Shown here one piece after another: positions 17,637-26,829 of a stretch of DNA of 64,000 nt (position 1 is its first letter; the number at the start of each line of letters is the position of its first letter). The stretch is from Clostridia bacterium (GTDB lineage Bacteria > Bacillota > Clostridia > Christensenellales > Aristaeellaceae): positions 55,335 to 119,334 of the forward strand of contig JAFXUZ010000100.1 of the NCBI GenBank assembly GCA_017524725.1, written 5' to 3'. Below the pieces are notes generated by a model that did no database searches, was not told where the DNA came from, and worked only from the letters and a program-made list of their open reading frames with translations. The position numbers were made by a program, and so were the translations under genes.

Positions 17637-17661
17637 GCCGCTACTATGGCAGCGGTCTTTT
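17637..17661 (+). terminator. Short terminator after the membrane-protein gene
   Basis: GCCGCT (17637-17642) pairs with AGCGGT (17651-17656), followed by CTTTT. The stem is short (6 bp with one G-T pair), so efficiency may be modest. Confidence 0.5.
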
Positions 17662-17687
17662 GTCGGAAAGGGTTTTCGGCTTTTATG

Positions 17688-18413
17688 TCAGGGGATCAGC
17701 TTTGCGGCCGGGGGACGTCTTTCGAGACGGTTTTCAATATAAGACATCAGAAGCCGGAGCGGTGCGTCCTCGGGGGGGCAGGCAGTTTTTTCGATGCCGA
17801 CGTAAAGGACGTCTTTCATCCAGCGGATCTCACGGGGAAACACCGGAATGCCGCCGACAGACGGGCGGGAGCAGGAACGGCAAACAGCGCCGCCCTCGGC
17901 TGTGCTGAAAAGAGGCAGGTCGACGGGTTCAAAGCTTTTTCCGCACAGAACACAGTGGCTCAGACGAGGCCGCCAACCCTCCAGGGCAGCAAGCAGGAGA
18001 AGGTAAGCGCCTGTAACGGAACGAGGTTCCATGTTTTTGTATGCAAGACGGGAAAGCGAGCGTGTGAGCAGGGTAAACAGTTCCAGAGCGGGTTCCCCGT
18101 CCCTGGAAACGATCTCGGAGACGGATAAGATGTAGGATGCGTATTTAAGGACGTCATAATCCTGACGCAGGGGATAAAAGCTGTCCGCCAGCATGCATCC
18201 GGTCACGGTCAGGTGTCCGTTGCTGTTGAACAGGACAAATTCCCCCAGGGCAAAGTTCTCGCTTGCAGCCAGGAGAGGCGATTTGGTCTTGCGGCAGCCC
18301 CTGCACAGAGCTTCCATCCGCCCATGGGCCGGGGACAGGAGGGTCAGGATACGGTCATTGTCCCGCCAGTCCGTTTTCTTAAGTATGATGGCCTGGGTCT
18401 TGATCGTTGGCAT
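17688..18413 (-). CDS. recO: DNA repair protein RecO
   Basis: RecO loads RecA with RecR at single-strand gaps. The 241-residue protein has the N-terminal OB-fold start (TQAIILKKTDWRDNDRILTLLS), the following helical part, and a zinc site CVLCGK ... CRSCSR near residues 155-185. Length is normal. The ATG has GGAGG eight bases upstream. In many Firmicutes recO sits with era and ybeY; here it stands alone, facing an unrelated gene. Confidence 0.93.
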   Translation of the reverse strand: MPTIKTQAIILKKTDWRDNDRILTLLSPAHGRMEALCRGCRKTKSPLLAASENFALGEFVLFNSNGHLTVTGCMLADSFYPLRQDYDVLKYASYILSVSEIVSRDGEPALELFTLLTRSLSRLAYKNMEPRSVTGAYLLLLAALEGWRPRLSHCVLCGKSFEPVDLPLFSTAEGGAVCRSCSRPSVGGIPVFPREIRWMKDVLYVGIEKTACPPEDAPLRLLMSYIENRLERRPPAAKLIP

Positions 18414-18528
18414 TTTGGCCTCCGGGTCAACAGGGGACCAGCCCCCGAGGGGTTTTGTGATACCAAACAGTGCCTGAGGGTCAGGGGAAGCCGCTTTTCC
18501 GGCCCCTGTTCTTTAACCAGGCAAAAAC

Positions 18529-18557
18529 ATTATAAAATGGCATGACACCGGGGTCAA
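18529..18557 (-). promoter_or_regulatory. Promoter of recO
   Basis: On the minus strand TTGACC (plus 18552-18557) and TATAAT (plus 18529-18534) are 17 bases apart. The leader to the start codon is about 110 bases and is rich in C/G runs, with no known RNA element recognised. Confidence 0.7.
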
Positions 18558-18592
18558 GTCCGGGATTGGAACTGTGAAGAGGAGATCGGGAA

Positions 18593-19630
18593 TTGATCAG
18601 ATATTCGGACTGCGCATCGAACGCATGGGAAGACCGCCTGAAATCCGTTATGGAAGAAAAGAAGATGAACGCATGCCGGGACAGGGTGTTTTCCTGGGGA
18701 TCGAGGAGCCTGTTTGAGGACCTCGGGCCTTTGGAATACGCCGGGATCAGGCAAAGATCCTACGAAGCACGGGAACGCGTCTTTACCGGCGACCCTGAAG
18801 AGCTGAAGGCAAGGGTCCTGTCCCAGGCCCCGGACGAAGCCATGTGCCTGGGACGCGGTGAGGATGAGCTGATCAAGAAAGCGGTCGTCGGCGGCTGGAG
18901 CACAGCAGTGGACAACTGGGATCAGTTTCCTGCCCTCGAATCACTGCTCAAACGCCTTTGGTGCTCCGTCAGCTTTGCGGACGACGACACACCGGTAATG
19001 ACAGTAGCTCCGGAACTGAGGGAGGCCATCCTTGAAGGAATGAAAAATGACAGATATCTTCCATCCAGGGACGCCCTGTTCCGACTGGGGGCAATGCTTC
19101 ACTCCATCCGATATATCTACGGTTTTGTTTTTCCATGCCCGCTGGTGGATCAGTTTGCTGCCGAGAGTGAAAAAAAGGGGATCAGATTCGACAAAAAACT
19201 GACAGAACGTTTTATAATGGCCGAATTCGATTACATGTATACGAACGATGGACAGATCTTCCTGCCGCATCCGGCCCTTGCGTATCCGGAAAAGATCCTT
19301 TCCATGGACGGGATGCCCGGATGCGGAGCCCCGGAGATCAGTTTTGAGAGTATGCTCGGCGGCATGGGAGGGATCCTTCCGGAGGAGGTGCCGTCGGTCA
19401 CCTGCCTCAAGGGGACCCTTACGGGAGGCATTCGTCCTGAAAACGACCTGAACGAGGCAGTGGATGACCTGCGTTTCATGGCCAAGCAGGGGGCTGATCT
19501 GAAGGATATGACCCGGATCATGAAGAGCTTCCTGGCAGTCATGCCGTCCGGACGGATGATCGATGCGCTGGAAAGGGTGCGGCAGGAGGCGGTGCTTTGG
19601 ACCGGCTGCCTGTCCTCGGTACAGAACTGA
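18593..19630 (+). CDS. Unknown 345-residue protein
   Basis: I cannot assign a family. The protein starts with TTG, preceded by GGAGAT at suitable distance. It has no signal peptide or membrane segment, so it should be cytosolic. Visible segments are WEDRLKSVMEEKK, FSWGSRSLFEDLG and YIYGFVFPCPLVDQFAAESEKKG; it carries ten cysteines without a clear CxxC pair. Its stop codon abuts the ATG of the pseudouridine synthase gene with no gap, so the two are translationally coupled, and a HAD phosphatase follows. The coupling hints at a link to RNA or translation, but nothing in the protein itself shows a function. Confidence 0.75.
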   Translation: MIRYSDCASNAWEDRLKSVMEEKKMNACRDRVFSWGSRSLFEDLGPLEYAGIRQRSYEARERVFTGDPEELKARVLSQAPDEAMCLGRGEDELIKKAVVGGWSTAVDNWDQFPALESLLKRLWCSVSFADDDTPVMTVAPELREAILEGMKNDRYLPSRDALFRLGAMLHSIRYIYGFVFPCPLVDQFAAESEKKGIRFDKKLTERFIMAEFDYMYTNDGQIFLPHPALAYPEKILSMDGMPGCGAPEISFESMLGGMGGILPEEVPSVTCLKGTLTGGIRPENDLNEAVDDLRFMAKQGADLKDMTRIMKSFLAVMPSGRMIDALERVRQEAVLWTGCLSSVQN

Positions 19631-20488
19631 ATGAATGTCTACAGATGGGAAACAGGCCCCGTTCAGCCCGGGATAAAAGCGCTGAACTATCTCAGACGCA
19701 GTCTTCCGCTGATCCCTGAATCCGCCCTGAAAAACGCGTTCCGTTCAAAGGACGTGAAAATGAACGGTGTCAGGATCTCTCCGGAGGATCATATCCTTGC
19801 CGGCGCTGTGATGGAGGTCTATACTGCCGCGGGGGCAGTGCTTTCGGTGATATATGAGGACGAACGGGTGCTTGTGATCAACAAACCTGCGGGATTGTGT
19901 ACCCAGGACGTATACTGCGGCATGACGGTGCAAACGCTGGCACAGGCGCACTGCGGCGAAAATTGCGAGCCGCGGCTGTGCCACCGCCTTGATACCAGGA
20001 CGTCAGGGCTGCTGGTGATCGCCAAGGATGATGAATCAGAGCGGGAAATAACGGGCGCATTTAAAAACCGTGACGTCTCAAAGGAATACGAATGCCTTGT
20101 CAAGGGAGAGATGCGGCCGAAGGAAGCCATGTGCCAGGCATATCTGATCAAGGACGCGGAGGTCGGCAGGGTCCGGGTCATATCCCACAGGACGCCGGGA
20201 GCCAAAGAGATAAAGACCGCGTACCGCACCCTTTCGATGCAGGGGGAGATCAGCAGGCTCCGGGTGCAGCTTCTGACAGGCAGGACCCACCAGATCCGCG
20301 CACATCTGGCTTATCTGGGACATCCCATCCTGGGCGACGATATCTACGGCGACAGGGAATTCAGCCGGCGGAACGCATCCGTGGGCAACCTGAAGCTTTG
20401 CGCGGTATCCCTGACGCTCCGGTTCAGCCCGGGATCTTTGCTGCGAAGCCTGGACGGAAGGGAGTTTACCGTGCCCGCGCCTTTCTGA
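19631..20488 (+). CDS. RluA-family RNA pseudouridine synthase
   Basis: The enzyme isomerises uridine to pseudouridine in rRNA or tRNA. The 285-residue protein has a short N-terminal S4-like part (LNYLRRSLPLIPESALKNAFR) and the catalytic core with IYEDERVLVINKPAG and the catalytic aspartate in CHRLDTRTSGLLV, then LLTGRTHQIRAHL and GDDIYG. The fold and length match RluA/RluC/RluD; which base is modified cannot be told. The ATG starts one base after the stop codon of the preceding unknown gene. The HAD gene begins 78 bases later. Confidence 0.9.
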   Translation: MNVYRWETGPVQPGIKALNYLRRSLPLIPESALKNAFRSKDVKMNGVRISPEDHILAGAVMEVYTAAGAVLSVIYEDERVLVINKPAGLCTQDVYCGMTVQTLAQAHCGENCEPRLCHRLDTRTSGLLVIAKDDESEREITGAFKNRDVSKEYECLVKGEMRPKEAMCQAYLIKDAEVGRVRVISHRTPGAKEIKTAYRTLSMQGEISRLRVQLLTGRTHQIRAHLAYLGHPILGDDIYGDREFSRRNASVGNLKLCAVSLTLRFSPGSLLRSLDGREFTVPAPF

Positions 20489-20565
20489 GATGCGGCTTTG
20501 ATGTTTATCAATACCCGGAGCAAGGCGCTCCTCTGCCGCCGGGGCTTCAGGAAAGGTGGAAAAAT

Positions 20566-21393
20566 ATGACCGGAAAAATACGGATGATCTGCTTGGACCT
20601 GGACGGAACGCTACTGGATCCCCGGGGATGCGTTTCTCCGACAGATGCCCGCGCAGTGCGTGAAGCACAGGAGAAGGGCATCGTCTGCGCCATCGCATCG
20701 GGACGTGCGGAGGGGAATGTGGTCCTTATGCTGCGGGACGCCGGCCTGGTATGCCCCGCCTGTATGCTCAACGGCGGCCTGGTCATTGACGAAAGGGGAG
20801 AGATCCTTGATTCCTGCCCCATGGACAGGGGGCTTTCAGTGAGGATCTGCGATACGCTGGCGGAGGAAAAACTGAAATTCGTTCTCCTTGGGGATAGGAC
20901 CATCTGTACCAGCGAGAAGGGGTTTCCCCATCACAGCGAAGCGAAATACGGGGAAAGGATGCGGGAAATGGGCCACCGTTTTATGCACGGTCTGGATGAG
21001 CTCCGAGCTTTCGCGCGGGAGGGAACGACCTATAAATATTTTCTGTGCGAAATGGAACAGCCCGCGAGGATCATCGAAATACTGGAAGGGATCCCGGGGA
21101 TCTCTGTTACCCGTTCCGGACAGCAGAATATCGAGATCATGCCCGCCCATGTGGACAAGGTGCGTGGGATCACCGTTTTGTGCGATCACTATGGGATCGG
21201 GATGGACCGGGTGATGTGCATAGGTGATGAAATGAACGATCTTGAGATGATACGGGCGGCCGGGATCGGTGTCGCCATGGGCAATGCCCCCGCCCGGGTC
21301 CGGGAGATGGCCGACAGGGTCACTGCGGATAACGCGTCCGGCGGGGTGGCATGGGCCATCCGCAAGATCGCCCTTGAAACTTCCGGTGAATAA
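20566..21393 (+). CDS. HAD-superfamily phosphatase (Cof type)
   Basis: The 275-residue protein belongs to the Cof/YidA group of sugar-phosphate or flavin-phosphate phosphatases. Motif I is DLDGTLLD (catalytic Asp near residue 10), motif II is the Ser in IASGR, and motif IV is GDEMNDLEMI near 215-224 with GVAMGNA after it; a cap domain lies between. The start ATG at 20566 has AAGGTGGA upstream; the much longer open frame only shadows the preceding gene. It ends the three-gene plus-strand unit. Confidence 0.88.
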   Translation: MTGKIRMICLDLDGTLLDPRGCVSPTDARAVREAQEKGIVCAIASGRAEGNVVLMLRDAGLVCPACMLNGGLVIDERGEILDSCPMDRGLSVRICDTLAEEKLKFVLLGDRTICTSEKGFPHHSEAKYGERMREMGHRFMHGLDELRAFAREGTTYKYFLCEMEQPARIIEILEGIPGISVTRSGQQNIEIMPAHVDKVRGITVLCDHYGIGMDRVMCIGDEMNDLEMIRAAGIGVAMGNAPARVREMADRVTADNASGGVAWAIRKIALETSGE

Positions 21394-21447
21394 CGCAGCC
21401 TTAAATTGTGTCTTTTAAAGAAATGGCGCTTCTGATGCCGTGTCCGT

Positions 21448-22914
21448 TTACGGCAGGGGAAAAAGCTGCTCAAATGCCTGGGAAGAAACATAAAACCGGC
21501 AGGTGCCGTCCACATACATCAGATACTGAAGGCCGTTTTTGTAAAAAGAAACGGTTCTTTTGCTTTTTTCACCGAACAGGGTAAAGGCAGCCGCCTCTTT
21601 CCTTTCCTGCGGGGGAAGGTCGACAGAGATGCCGGAAGGACTGACCGGGCGCAGATCGGCTGCGTACCATGTAAGGAAAGCGTCCGTATCCATCGCTTCG
21701 CCGTTCCTGAGGATACTGCAGTCGTAAAGCGTATTTCCCATCTCGTCTGTGACAAGGGCTCCGCTGGGGCCCACCTGCTCGGTCAGAATGATATCATATC
21801 GGACCCGCCCGGAGGAAGAATCGACCTCCAGGCCCGTCAAACGATAAATATCCAGATCGAAAGGGGACGAAAGGCACAGATCCTTCGCGCCGACGTCGAA
21901 CAGGAAATCGGTCAGGTAAAATGTTGCGGTGTAAACGGAGCCGTTATACTCCACATACCTGTTGTATTCATCATACTCTGCTCCGAAGCGGAACACGGAT
22001 CGGACCTCCGGGATCGGATAGGTATGGAAATTGCCGGAGGTATCCGGTACGGTCAGGATGCTTTCAGCTTCGGTGACTGTAAGCGTGAGCAACGGGTCCT
22101 CAAGCCCCAGGGCTTTGAGATCCGCATCACCGGTCCGGCATATATACCGTGAAAAAAGGATGTGGGACAGGTTCGCAAGATATCCTGTCATAAGATTCGT
22201 ATCCGCGGGATAGGAAAAGGGGGAGGTGATCTGCCAGCCGATATCCGTATACCGGAAGGACAGCGTATTGAGCCCTGTGATCTCAACGGCATCCAGGATG
22301 TCCGTGTTGACCGACGGCTGGGTCACCGTGTGAAGGAAGCTGCGGTCATAACTGAAAGCGGAATACATGTCTGTGCCGCCGGCAAATATCCTTGGATCGC
22401 TGTTCCACATAAAATAATAATAGGGGATCTCCCCTCCGGCGATTTGGTTTCCGATCCTGATGGTATTGACAGTTCCATCGGTTAATTGGAAGGTACACAT
22501 GCATCTATAGGGTTCCAGACCGAAGTCCGCAAGTTTTACCGGGTGTTCAGCCGTATCAAGAACGGTGTTTTCGCTTCGTACCGTGCAAATATTGGAGGCG
22601 ACCAGGTCCGTGATCCCCGGGCGGAGCGGAAAGGACGGATCATCCGCATAAACCAGCTTTCCGTCCTGTGAAAGAAGGGAGTATGCTTCTCCGCCGGGAG
22701 GCGTTATCGTGACTGATACGATATCGTCCAGGTCATATTTCCCAAGGATCGTGACATATTCCGATGCAGTATGGATCACCGGAGGCGGATCCTGCGTGTC
22801 CCCGCGCAGCACAAAATAACCCGCAGTCCCCATGATCAGCGCCGCTGAAGCCGCAAGGATCAGGATCGTCCGGGGGTGAATGACCCGGCTTTGCTTTTTC
22901 TGTACCTGTTTCAT
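21448..22914 (-). CDS. DUF4340 domain protein, last gene of the ABC cassette
   Basis: The 488-residue protein has one N-terminal membrane segment (about residues 17-36, ILILAASAALIMGTAGYFVL) and an outside part rich in beta structure, with repeated modules of the kind seen in DUF4340 proteins (DIVSVTITPPGGEAYSL, FGLEPYRCMCTFQLTDGT, FRIGxxxAGGEIPYYY). It starts two bases after the GldG-like stop, in the fourth place of the cassette ATPase, permease, GldG-like, DUF4340. This arrangement is common in gut Clostridia and Bacteroidetes; its cargo is unknown. Confidence 0.85.
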   Translation of the reverse strand: MKQVQKKQSRVIHPRTILILAASAALIMGTAGYFVLRGDTQDPPPVIHTASEYVTILGKYDLDDIVSVTITPPGGEAYSLLSQDGKLVYADDPSFPLRPGITDLVASNICTVRSENTVLDTAEHPVKLADFGLEPYRCMCTFQLTDGTVNTIRIGNQIAGGEIPYYYFMWNSDPRIFAGGTDMYSAFSYDRSFLHTVTQPSVNTDILDAVEITGLNTLSFRYTDIGWQITSPFSYPADTNLMTGYLANLSHILFSRYICRTGDADLKALGLEDPLLTLTVTEAESILTVPDTSGNFHTYPIPEVRSVFRFGAEYDEYNRYVEYNGSVYTATFYLTDFLFDVGAKDLCLSSPFDLDIYRLTGLEVDSSSGRVRYDIILTEQVGPSGALVTDEMGNTLYDCSILRNGEAMDTDAFLTWYAADLRPVSPSGISVDLPPQERKEAAAFTLFGEKSKRTVSFYKNGLQYLMYVDGTCRFYVSSQAFEQLFPLP

Positions 22915-22916
22915 TG

Positions 22917-24380
22917 TCAGCGGTGCTTCCTGGGCAGAAGGACGAAAAGGGCAGCGGTAAGGACCGACAGGGGAAGAAGAGAGATCACCAGAATGGCCGG
23001 CAGGCGTGATCCCATGATCAGCGGCTCCCGGTTTGCTTTGGATGAAATATCCAGTTTAACAGGCGCGTCCCCCTGAAGGAACTGAAGCGAGCGCAGCAGG
23101 AAATCAGCCGCGTAGGTGTTGCTTTCTACCCAGTAATCGGTGAACATCAGGTGATTTCCGATGATCACAGCCCTTGATACATTCCCCTTGCCGGTCAGCC
23201 TGGTGGAGAGCACGCCCAGGGCAAAATAACCTTCCTCGTCAGTCTCCTGCTTTTCGGCGCTGTCGGGGGCAGAGGACGTATAGTCTCGGATGTACGCTTT
23301 TCCGGATACCAGGAGAGGATCGACGGTCAGGGAGTTATCCGTAACCTGCGGCATGCGCAAGGCGCGTGTACCGGGCATGATCAGGATGGCCTTGCTGCTT
23401 TCGATCAGGGGATCTGTCAGTTCGGAGGACTGCATATAGGGAAGGAGGAAGGCCTGGAGATCGTCGTAATACCCCGACCGATCGGAGCTTTCCGCCATGA
23501 CCAGTCCCGGAAAAAAGCCGACGCCGTATTCCAGCAGAAGCGAATTGAAATTGGTGAGGTCCAGCGGATCAGCATAGTCGGAAAGAATCATAAATTTGCC
23601 GCCGTCCTCAGCAAAATCCGTCAGGAGAGACAATTCCCTGGAGCTGAAATCCAATTGCGGACAGATGATCAGCAGCGGATTGGCCGGATCCAGCGAGTCC
23701 CCGTTTAAAAGATTGACCTGCTGCATATAGTAATTTGCCCCGGACAGGATGGTTTCGAGGTTGGTTATGTTTTCACCGCTCAGTTCGTTATGCCCTGTAA
23801 GGAACTGGACGGTCAGCGGATTGTCCTGGGACACGTAAACGATGGCTTCGGTAAGAGATTTTTCATAGTTGTAGCCGGTCTGGATATAATAACCGGTCTC
23901 CGTGGAATATTCGTATACGGGAAAATCTCCGCTTTTCAGGACCCGGGCCCGACCGGTATCCTGGCAGTAAACGATAATGCAATCGCTGGATACCTGGTCG
24001 TCTCCGACACTGCCGGTGAACATGGTCAGAAGGTAAGGGGACCTTGCAAGGGATTCCTCGCTGTAGGTGAAGTGTTCCGAGACGGTATTGTACCTGTCCA
24101 GAAGGGAAAGAATGGTATTGTTCTGGTTCCCCAGGGAGGATACGACGTAAATGTGAACGTCATGGGTCAGGGAAGAAAGGATTTCTGTTGTGATCCTGCT
24201 TTGCGTGGTGGCGCCATTATAGGAATAATCCGCCTGCAGGGCGTATTTTTTTTCCACGGTATCCATGATCAGGATCGCTGCGAGCAGGCTGAATACCACC
24301 AGGATCGAAAGCACCGCTGAAAGGGCGCCGCTCCTGAATTTTCTGTCGGAAAAAAAGGAACGCAGTCTGTTGTTCATCAT
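22917..24380 (-). CDS. GldG-like ABC transporter auxiliary protein
   Basis: The 487-residue protein has membrane segments at both ends (about 21-42 and 460-482) and a large outside domain of the ABC_transp_aux type. Segments such as YSEESLARSPYLL, VQFLTGHNELSGENITNLETIL and LTDFAEDGGKFMILSDYADP match this family. The start at 24380 is four bases past the permease stop codon and has GAGG upstream; a longer frame would overlap the permease. It is likely to form a complex with the neighbouring permease and ATPase. In gliding Bacteroidetes homologues serve motility; here motility is not implied. Confidence 0.85.
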   Translation of the reverse strand: MMNNRLRSFFSDRKFRSGALSAVLSILVVFSLLAAILIMDTVEKKYALQADYSYNGATTQSRITTEILSSLTHDVHIYVVSSLGNQNNTILSLLDRYNTVSEHFTYSEESLARSPYLLTMFTGSVGDDQVSSDCIIVYCQDTGRARVLKSGDFPVYEYSTETGYYIQTGYNYEKSLTEAIVYVSQDNPLTVQFLTGHNELSGENITNLETILSGANYYMQQVNLLNGDSLDPANPLLIICPQLDFSSRELSLLTDFAEDGGKFMILSDYADPLDLTNFNSLLLEYGVGFFPGLVMAESSDRSGYYDDLQAFLLPYMQSSELTDPLIESSKAILIMPGTRALRMPQVTDNSLTVDPLLVSGKAYIRDYTSSAPDSAEKQETDEEGYFALGVLSTRLTGKGNVSRAVIIGNHLMFTDYWVESNTYAADFLLRSLQFLQGDAPVKLDISSKANREPLIMGSRLPAILVISLLPLSVLTAALFVLLPRKHR

Positions 24381-24384
24381 TCGG

Positions 24385-25095
24385 TCATGCCTCGCTCCAA
24401 CGACGCGCATCCAGGACCCGGATGCTCAGGAAAATCATGATAGCGCAGATCAGGAACCCGTAGAGCAGATTTGCCCAGCTCAGCTGTCCCAGGGTAAAGG
24501 GTGTAAAACGCTGGTAAGGGCTTAGAAAAACGAAAAAGTCGGCGATGACGGTCCCTTTGGCCGCGAGGGCGATCACGTCAAAGAACCAGACCAGCAGATT
24601 GACGCCGAAGCACATGATGGCCGAGGTCACGACCGACCGGGCAAAGCAGGAAACAAAAATATCAAGGGCGATGAAAGTGCAGCCCGTCAGAAGAAACCCT
24701 AAATAGCCGACGAATGTTTCCATCAGGTACAGCTTACCATAAACGGCGACGATCGCGGGGTATACAAAGGAAAGGACGATGGCCGTCAGAAGGACTGTGC
24801 ACGCGGCAAGGAATTTCCCTGTAACGACTCCGGACAGGGAACACGGGCTGGAATACAGCAATTGATCCGTATGGGACTGCCGTTCTCCCGCGACCAGCTT
24901 CATGGTGAGTACAGGGCAGAGGAGCATCCAAAGGTAGCTCATGTTCCTCAGGAGGATGAGGATGTTCCCGCTTCTTTCCGTCAGGTTGCCGACTCCGAAA
25001 AAGACAGAGGAAAGCAAAAGGAAAATGCCGATAAAAACGTATCCGATGGGCGTAAAGAAGTAGCCCTGCAGTTCTCTGGCATAGATGGCTCTCAT
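24385..25095 (-). CDS. ABC-2 type permease, GldF-like
   Basis: The 236-residue protein has six membrane segments and begins MRAIYARELQGYFFTPIGYVF, the standard N-terminus of GldF/NosY-type permeases, followed by VAGERQSHTDQLLYSSP, the conserved short loop of ABC-2 exporters. It overlaps the ATPase gene by four bases (ATGA), so the two are coupled. It works as the membrane part of the four-gene system. Confidence 0.9.
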   Translation of the reverse strand: MRAIYARELQGYFFTPIGYVFIGIFLLLSSVFFGVGNLTERSGNILILLRNMSYLWMLLCPVLTMKLVAGERQSHTDQLLYSSPCSLSGVVTGKFLAACTVLLTAIVLSFVYPAIVAVYGKLYLMETFVGYLGFLLTGCTFIALDIFVSCFARSVVTSAIMCFGVNLLVWFFDVIALAAKGTVIADFFVFLSPYQRFTPFTLGQLSWANLLYGFLICAIMIFLSIRVLDARRWSEA

Positions 25096-26042
25096 GGCAC
25101 CCGACCGCTCTTTCTTTGGTTGGATTCGGTGACTTTAAAGAAAATATCTTCCAGACTGTCCTCGATCGGCATCAGGCGGATCAGGGGGGCTTTCAGACCG
25201 CTGAGGAGTGTGAAAAGCTCCTTTTCGGGAGCGATAGAATCGCTTTTGCAGGTAAGGATAACGGTGGTAAGACCGTCTTCCCCGTCCTGTACTGACTGGA
25301 CCTGCTCAAAGGCATCCAGGGACGACAACGCTGAAACAAGGACGCTTTCTTCCATATCGATGGACGCACGGAGCTTTCTCTGCCGGGATTTATCCTGAAG
25401 GTTTGTATCCGAGATCAGGTTGCCGTGGTTGAGAATGATCACCCTGGAGCAGAGGCTTTGGACTTCACTGAGCAGATGGGACGAAAACAGGATGGTCTTT
25501 TCCCCGGAAAAAGAGGAAATGATCTTCCGGAATTCGGCGCTTTGTATGGGATCAAGGCCGGCGGTGGGCTCGTCGAGGATCAGTACCTGCGGATCGCCGC
25601 AAAGGGACTGGGCGAGGCCGACCCGCTGCCGGTAGCCCTTGGAAAGGTTACCGATACGGCGGTCTATGATATCCCCGATGCAGACCATATCTGCGATCTC
25701 TGAGATATGTGAAGATACGGAGCGCCTGTCCACCTCACGCAGGCGGCAGATGAAGGAAAGGTAATCCCTGACGGACATTTCGTCGTACACGGGATTCGTT
25801 TCGGGAAGGTAGCCGATCAGCCGTTTGGCCTGCCTGGGATCCTTCATCAGGTCGAAGGGACCGATAAAAACGTTTCCTCCGCTGGGAGCGAGGCATCCGG
25901 TGACGATATTCATCAGCGTACTTTTTCCGGCGCCGTTGGGGCCGAGCAGACCGATCGTCTGTCCATCCGGAATGGACAGGTCAATGGGACTCAGAGCCGC
26001 ATGCTCCCCGTAATACTTACGGACCTGCTCCAATCTGACCAT
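25092..26042 (-). CDS. ABC transporter ATPase, GldA-like
   Basis: The 316-residue ATPase has Walker A GPNGAGKST, the signature LSKGYRQRVGLAQSL, Walker B VLILDEPTAGLDP and the H-loop SSHLLSEV. A C-terminal extension of about 90 residues after the ATPase core is usual for GldA/NatA-type export ATPases. The start at ATG 26042 follows AAGGAG; the longer frame lacks a ribosome site. It is the first gene of the cassette. No strong promoter was seen in the 26043-26160 gap. Confidence 0.92.
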   Translation of the reverse strand: MVRLEQVRKYYGEHAALSPIDLSIPDGQTIGLLGPNGAGKSTLMNIVTGCLAPSGGNVFIGPFDLMKDPRQAKRLIGYLPETNPVYDEMSVRDYLSFICRLREVDRRSVSSHISEIADMVCIGDIIDRRIGNLSKGYRQRVGLAQSLCGDPQVLILDEPTAGLDPIQSAEFRKIISSFSGEKTILFSSHLLSEVQSLCSRVIILNHGNLISDTNLQDKSRQRKLRASIDMEESVLVSALSSLDAFEQVQSVQDGEDGLTTVILTCKSDSIAPEKELFTLLSGLKAPLIRLMPIEDSLEDIFFKVTESNQRKSGRVP

Positions 26043-26166
26043 AACGTCTCCTTCATGTTTAGTACAGAGAATTTTACCACGCGTATATGAAGAGAAGATG
26101 AACAAATTGTAAAAAGGGGGTTTTTCACTGTTATGAATATGTAAGGATACTGAAAAATGCGTCCTC

Positions 26167-26195
26167 TTTACGTTATCACAGTTTCGTGCTATAAT
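26167..26195 (+). promoter_or_regulatory. Promoter of the small coiled membrane-protein gene
   Basis: TTTACG at 26167-26172 and a perfect TATAAT at 26190-26195 have a 17-base spacer; the ATG is about 30 bases downstream. Confidence 0.65.
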
Positions 26196-26225
26196 AAAAA
26201 AAACTGTTCAACGGAGGGAAAGATG

Positions 26226-26708
26226 ATGGGACAGATGTATCGGTATTCCGCCAGCATGAATACCGGAGGAAGCCGCCGCGGCGAAGCTATCCGCAGGCTG
26301 CTGATCGCTGCCGTGGCCGGTTTGTCCATAGCGGTGCTGGTTCTTGTCATCATCCTGATCAGGACGGGGACGCCCGGGGTCAATGTACATTCAGAGATCA
26401 TGGCCCGCATCAATTCCGATCTTTCCAGCGCCATAACTGTTTTGAACCGGATGGACCGGTCCACCACGTCGAAAACAATGTCGGATATCGGAAGAATAAG
26501 ACAGTATGTTTATGCGATCGAAGAAATGAACAAATTGAGCATCGCACTGGAAAGCAACCGCCTGATCAGCGACGACGTGTTTGCGGCGCTGTACAGCGAT
26601 ATCGACAGTTTTGAGGCGCTTTTGTCCGGCGCCAAGTCCTCTACACTGGATGCGCAGACCCTGCTTTTGACACACCTGACAAACCTGCAGACGCTTCTGG
26701 CACAATGA
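26226..26708 (+). CDS. Unknown protein with one N-terminal membrane anchor
   Basis: No family is recognised. The protein of about 160 residues has a single hydrophobic segment (about residues 27-46, LLIAAVAGLSIAVLVLVIIL) after an RRGEAIRR cluster, so the rest should lie outside. The outer part is helical, with a heptad-like LSSAITVLNRMDRSTTSKTM stretch and a leucine-rich end. GGAGGG lies seven bases before this ATG; the ATG one codon earlier is also possible. Own promoter and terminator make it a single-gene unit, divergent from the ABC cassette. Confidence 0.7.
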   Translation: MGQMYRYSASMNTGGSRRGEAIRRLLIAAVAGLSIAVLVLVIILIRTGTPGVNVHSEIMARINSDLSSAITVLNRMDRSTTSKTMSDIGRIRQYVYAIEEMNKLSIALESNRLISDDVFAALYSDIDSFEALLSGAKSSTLDAQTLLLTHLTNLQTLLAQ

Positions 26709-26720
26709 AAAGCATGACCG

Positions 26721-26757
26721 GCCCCGTTCCGCCTGCTCCGGAAGGGGGCTTTTTTTT
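26721..26757 (+). terminator. Terminator of the small membrane-protein gene
   Basis: A stem of 10 pairs with one mismatch (GCCCCGTTCCG with CGGAAGGGGGC) is followed by eight T's (26750-26757), directly after the stop codon. Confidence 0.9.
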
Positions 26758-26784
26758 GTCTGGGGATCAAAAACGGAAGACAGC

Positions 26785-26811
26785 GACGGCAGCCCGGGAA
26801 GGGCTGCCGTC
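26785..26811 (-). terminator. Hairpin after the exported Ig-like protein gene
   Basis: An 11-bp perfect stem (GACGGCAGCCC with GGGCTGCCGTC, four-base loop) lies 18 bases past the stop codon of the minus-strand gene. The T-run on the minus strand comes about ten bases later, so it is an imperfect intrinsic terminator. Confidence 0.55.
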
Positions 26812-26829
26812 GATCAGGTCCCTACAGGG

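Noticed and set aside
20092..20565. Long N-terminal part of the HAD protein
   Set aside because: It lies in another frame over the pseudouridine synthase gene; the HAD motif I begins soon after the ATG at 20566.
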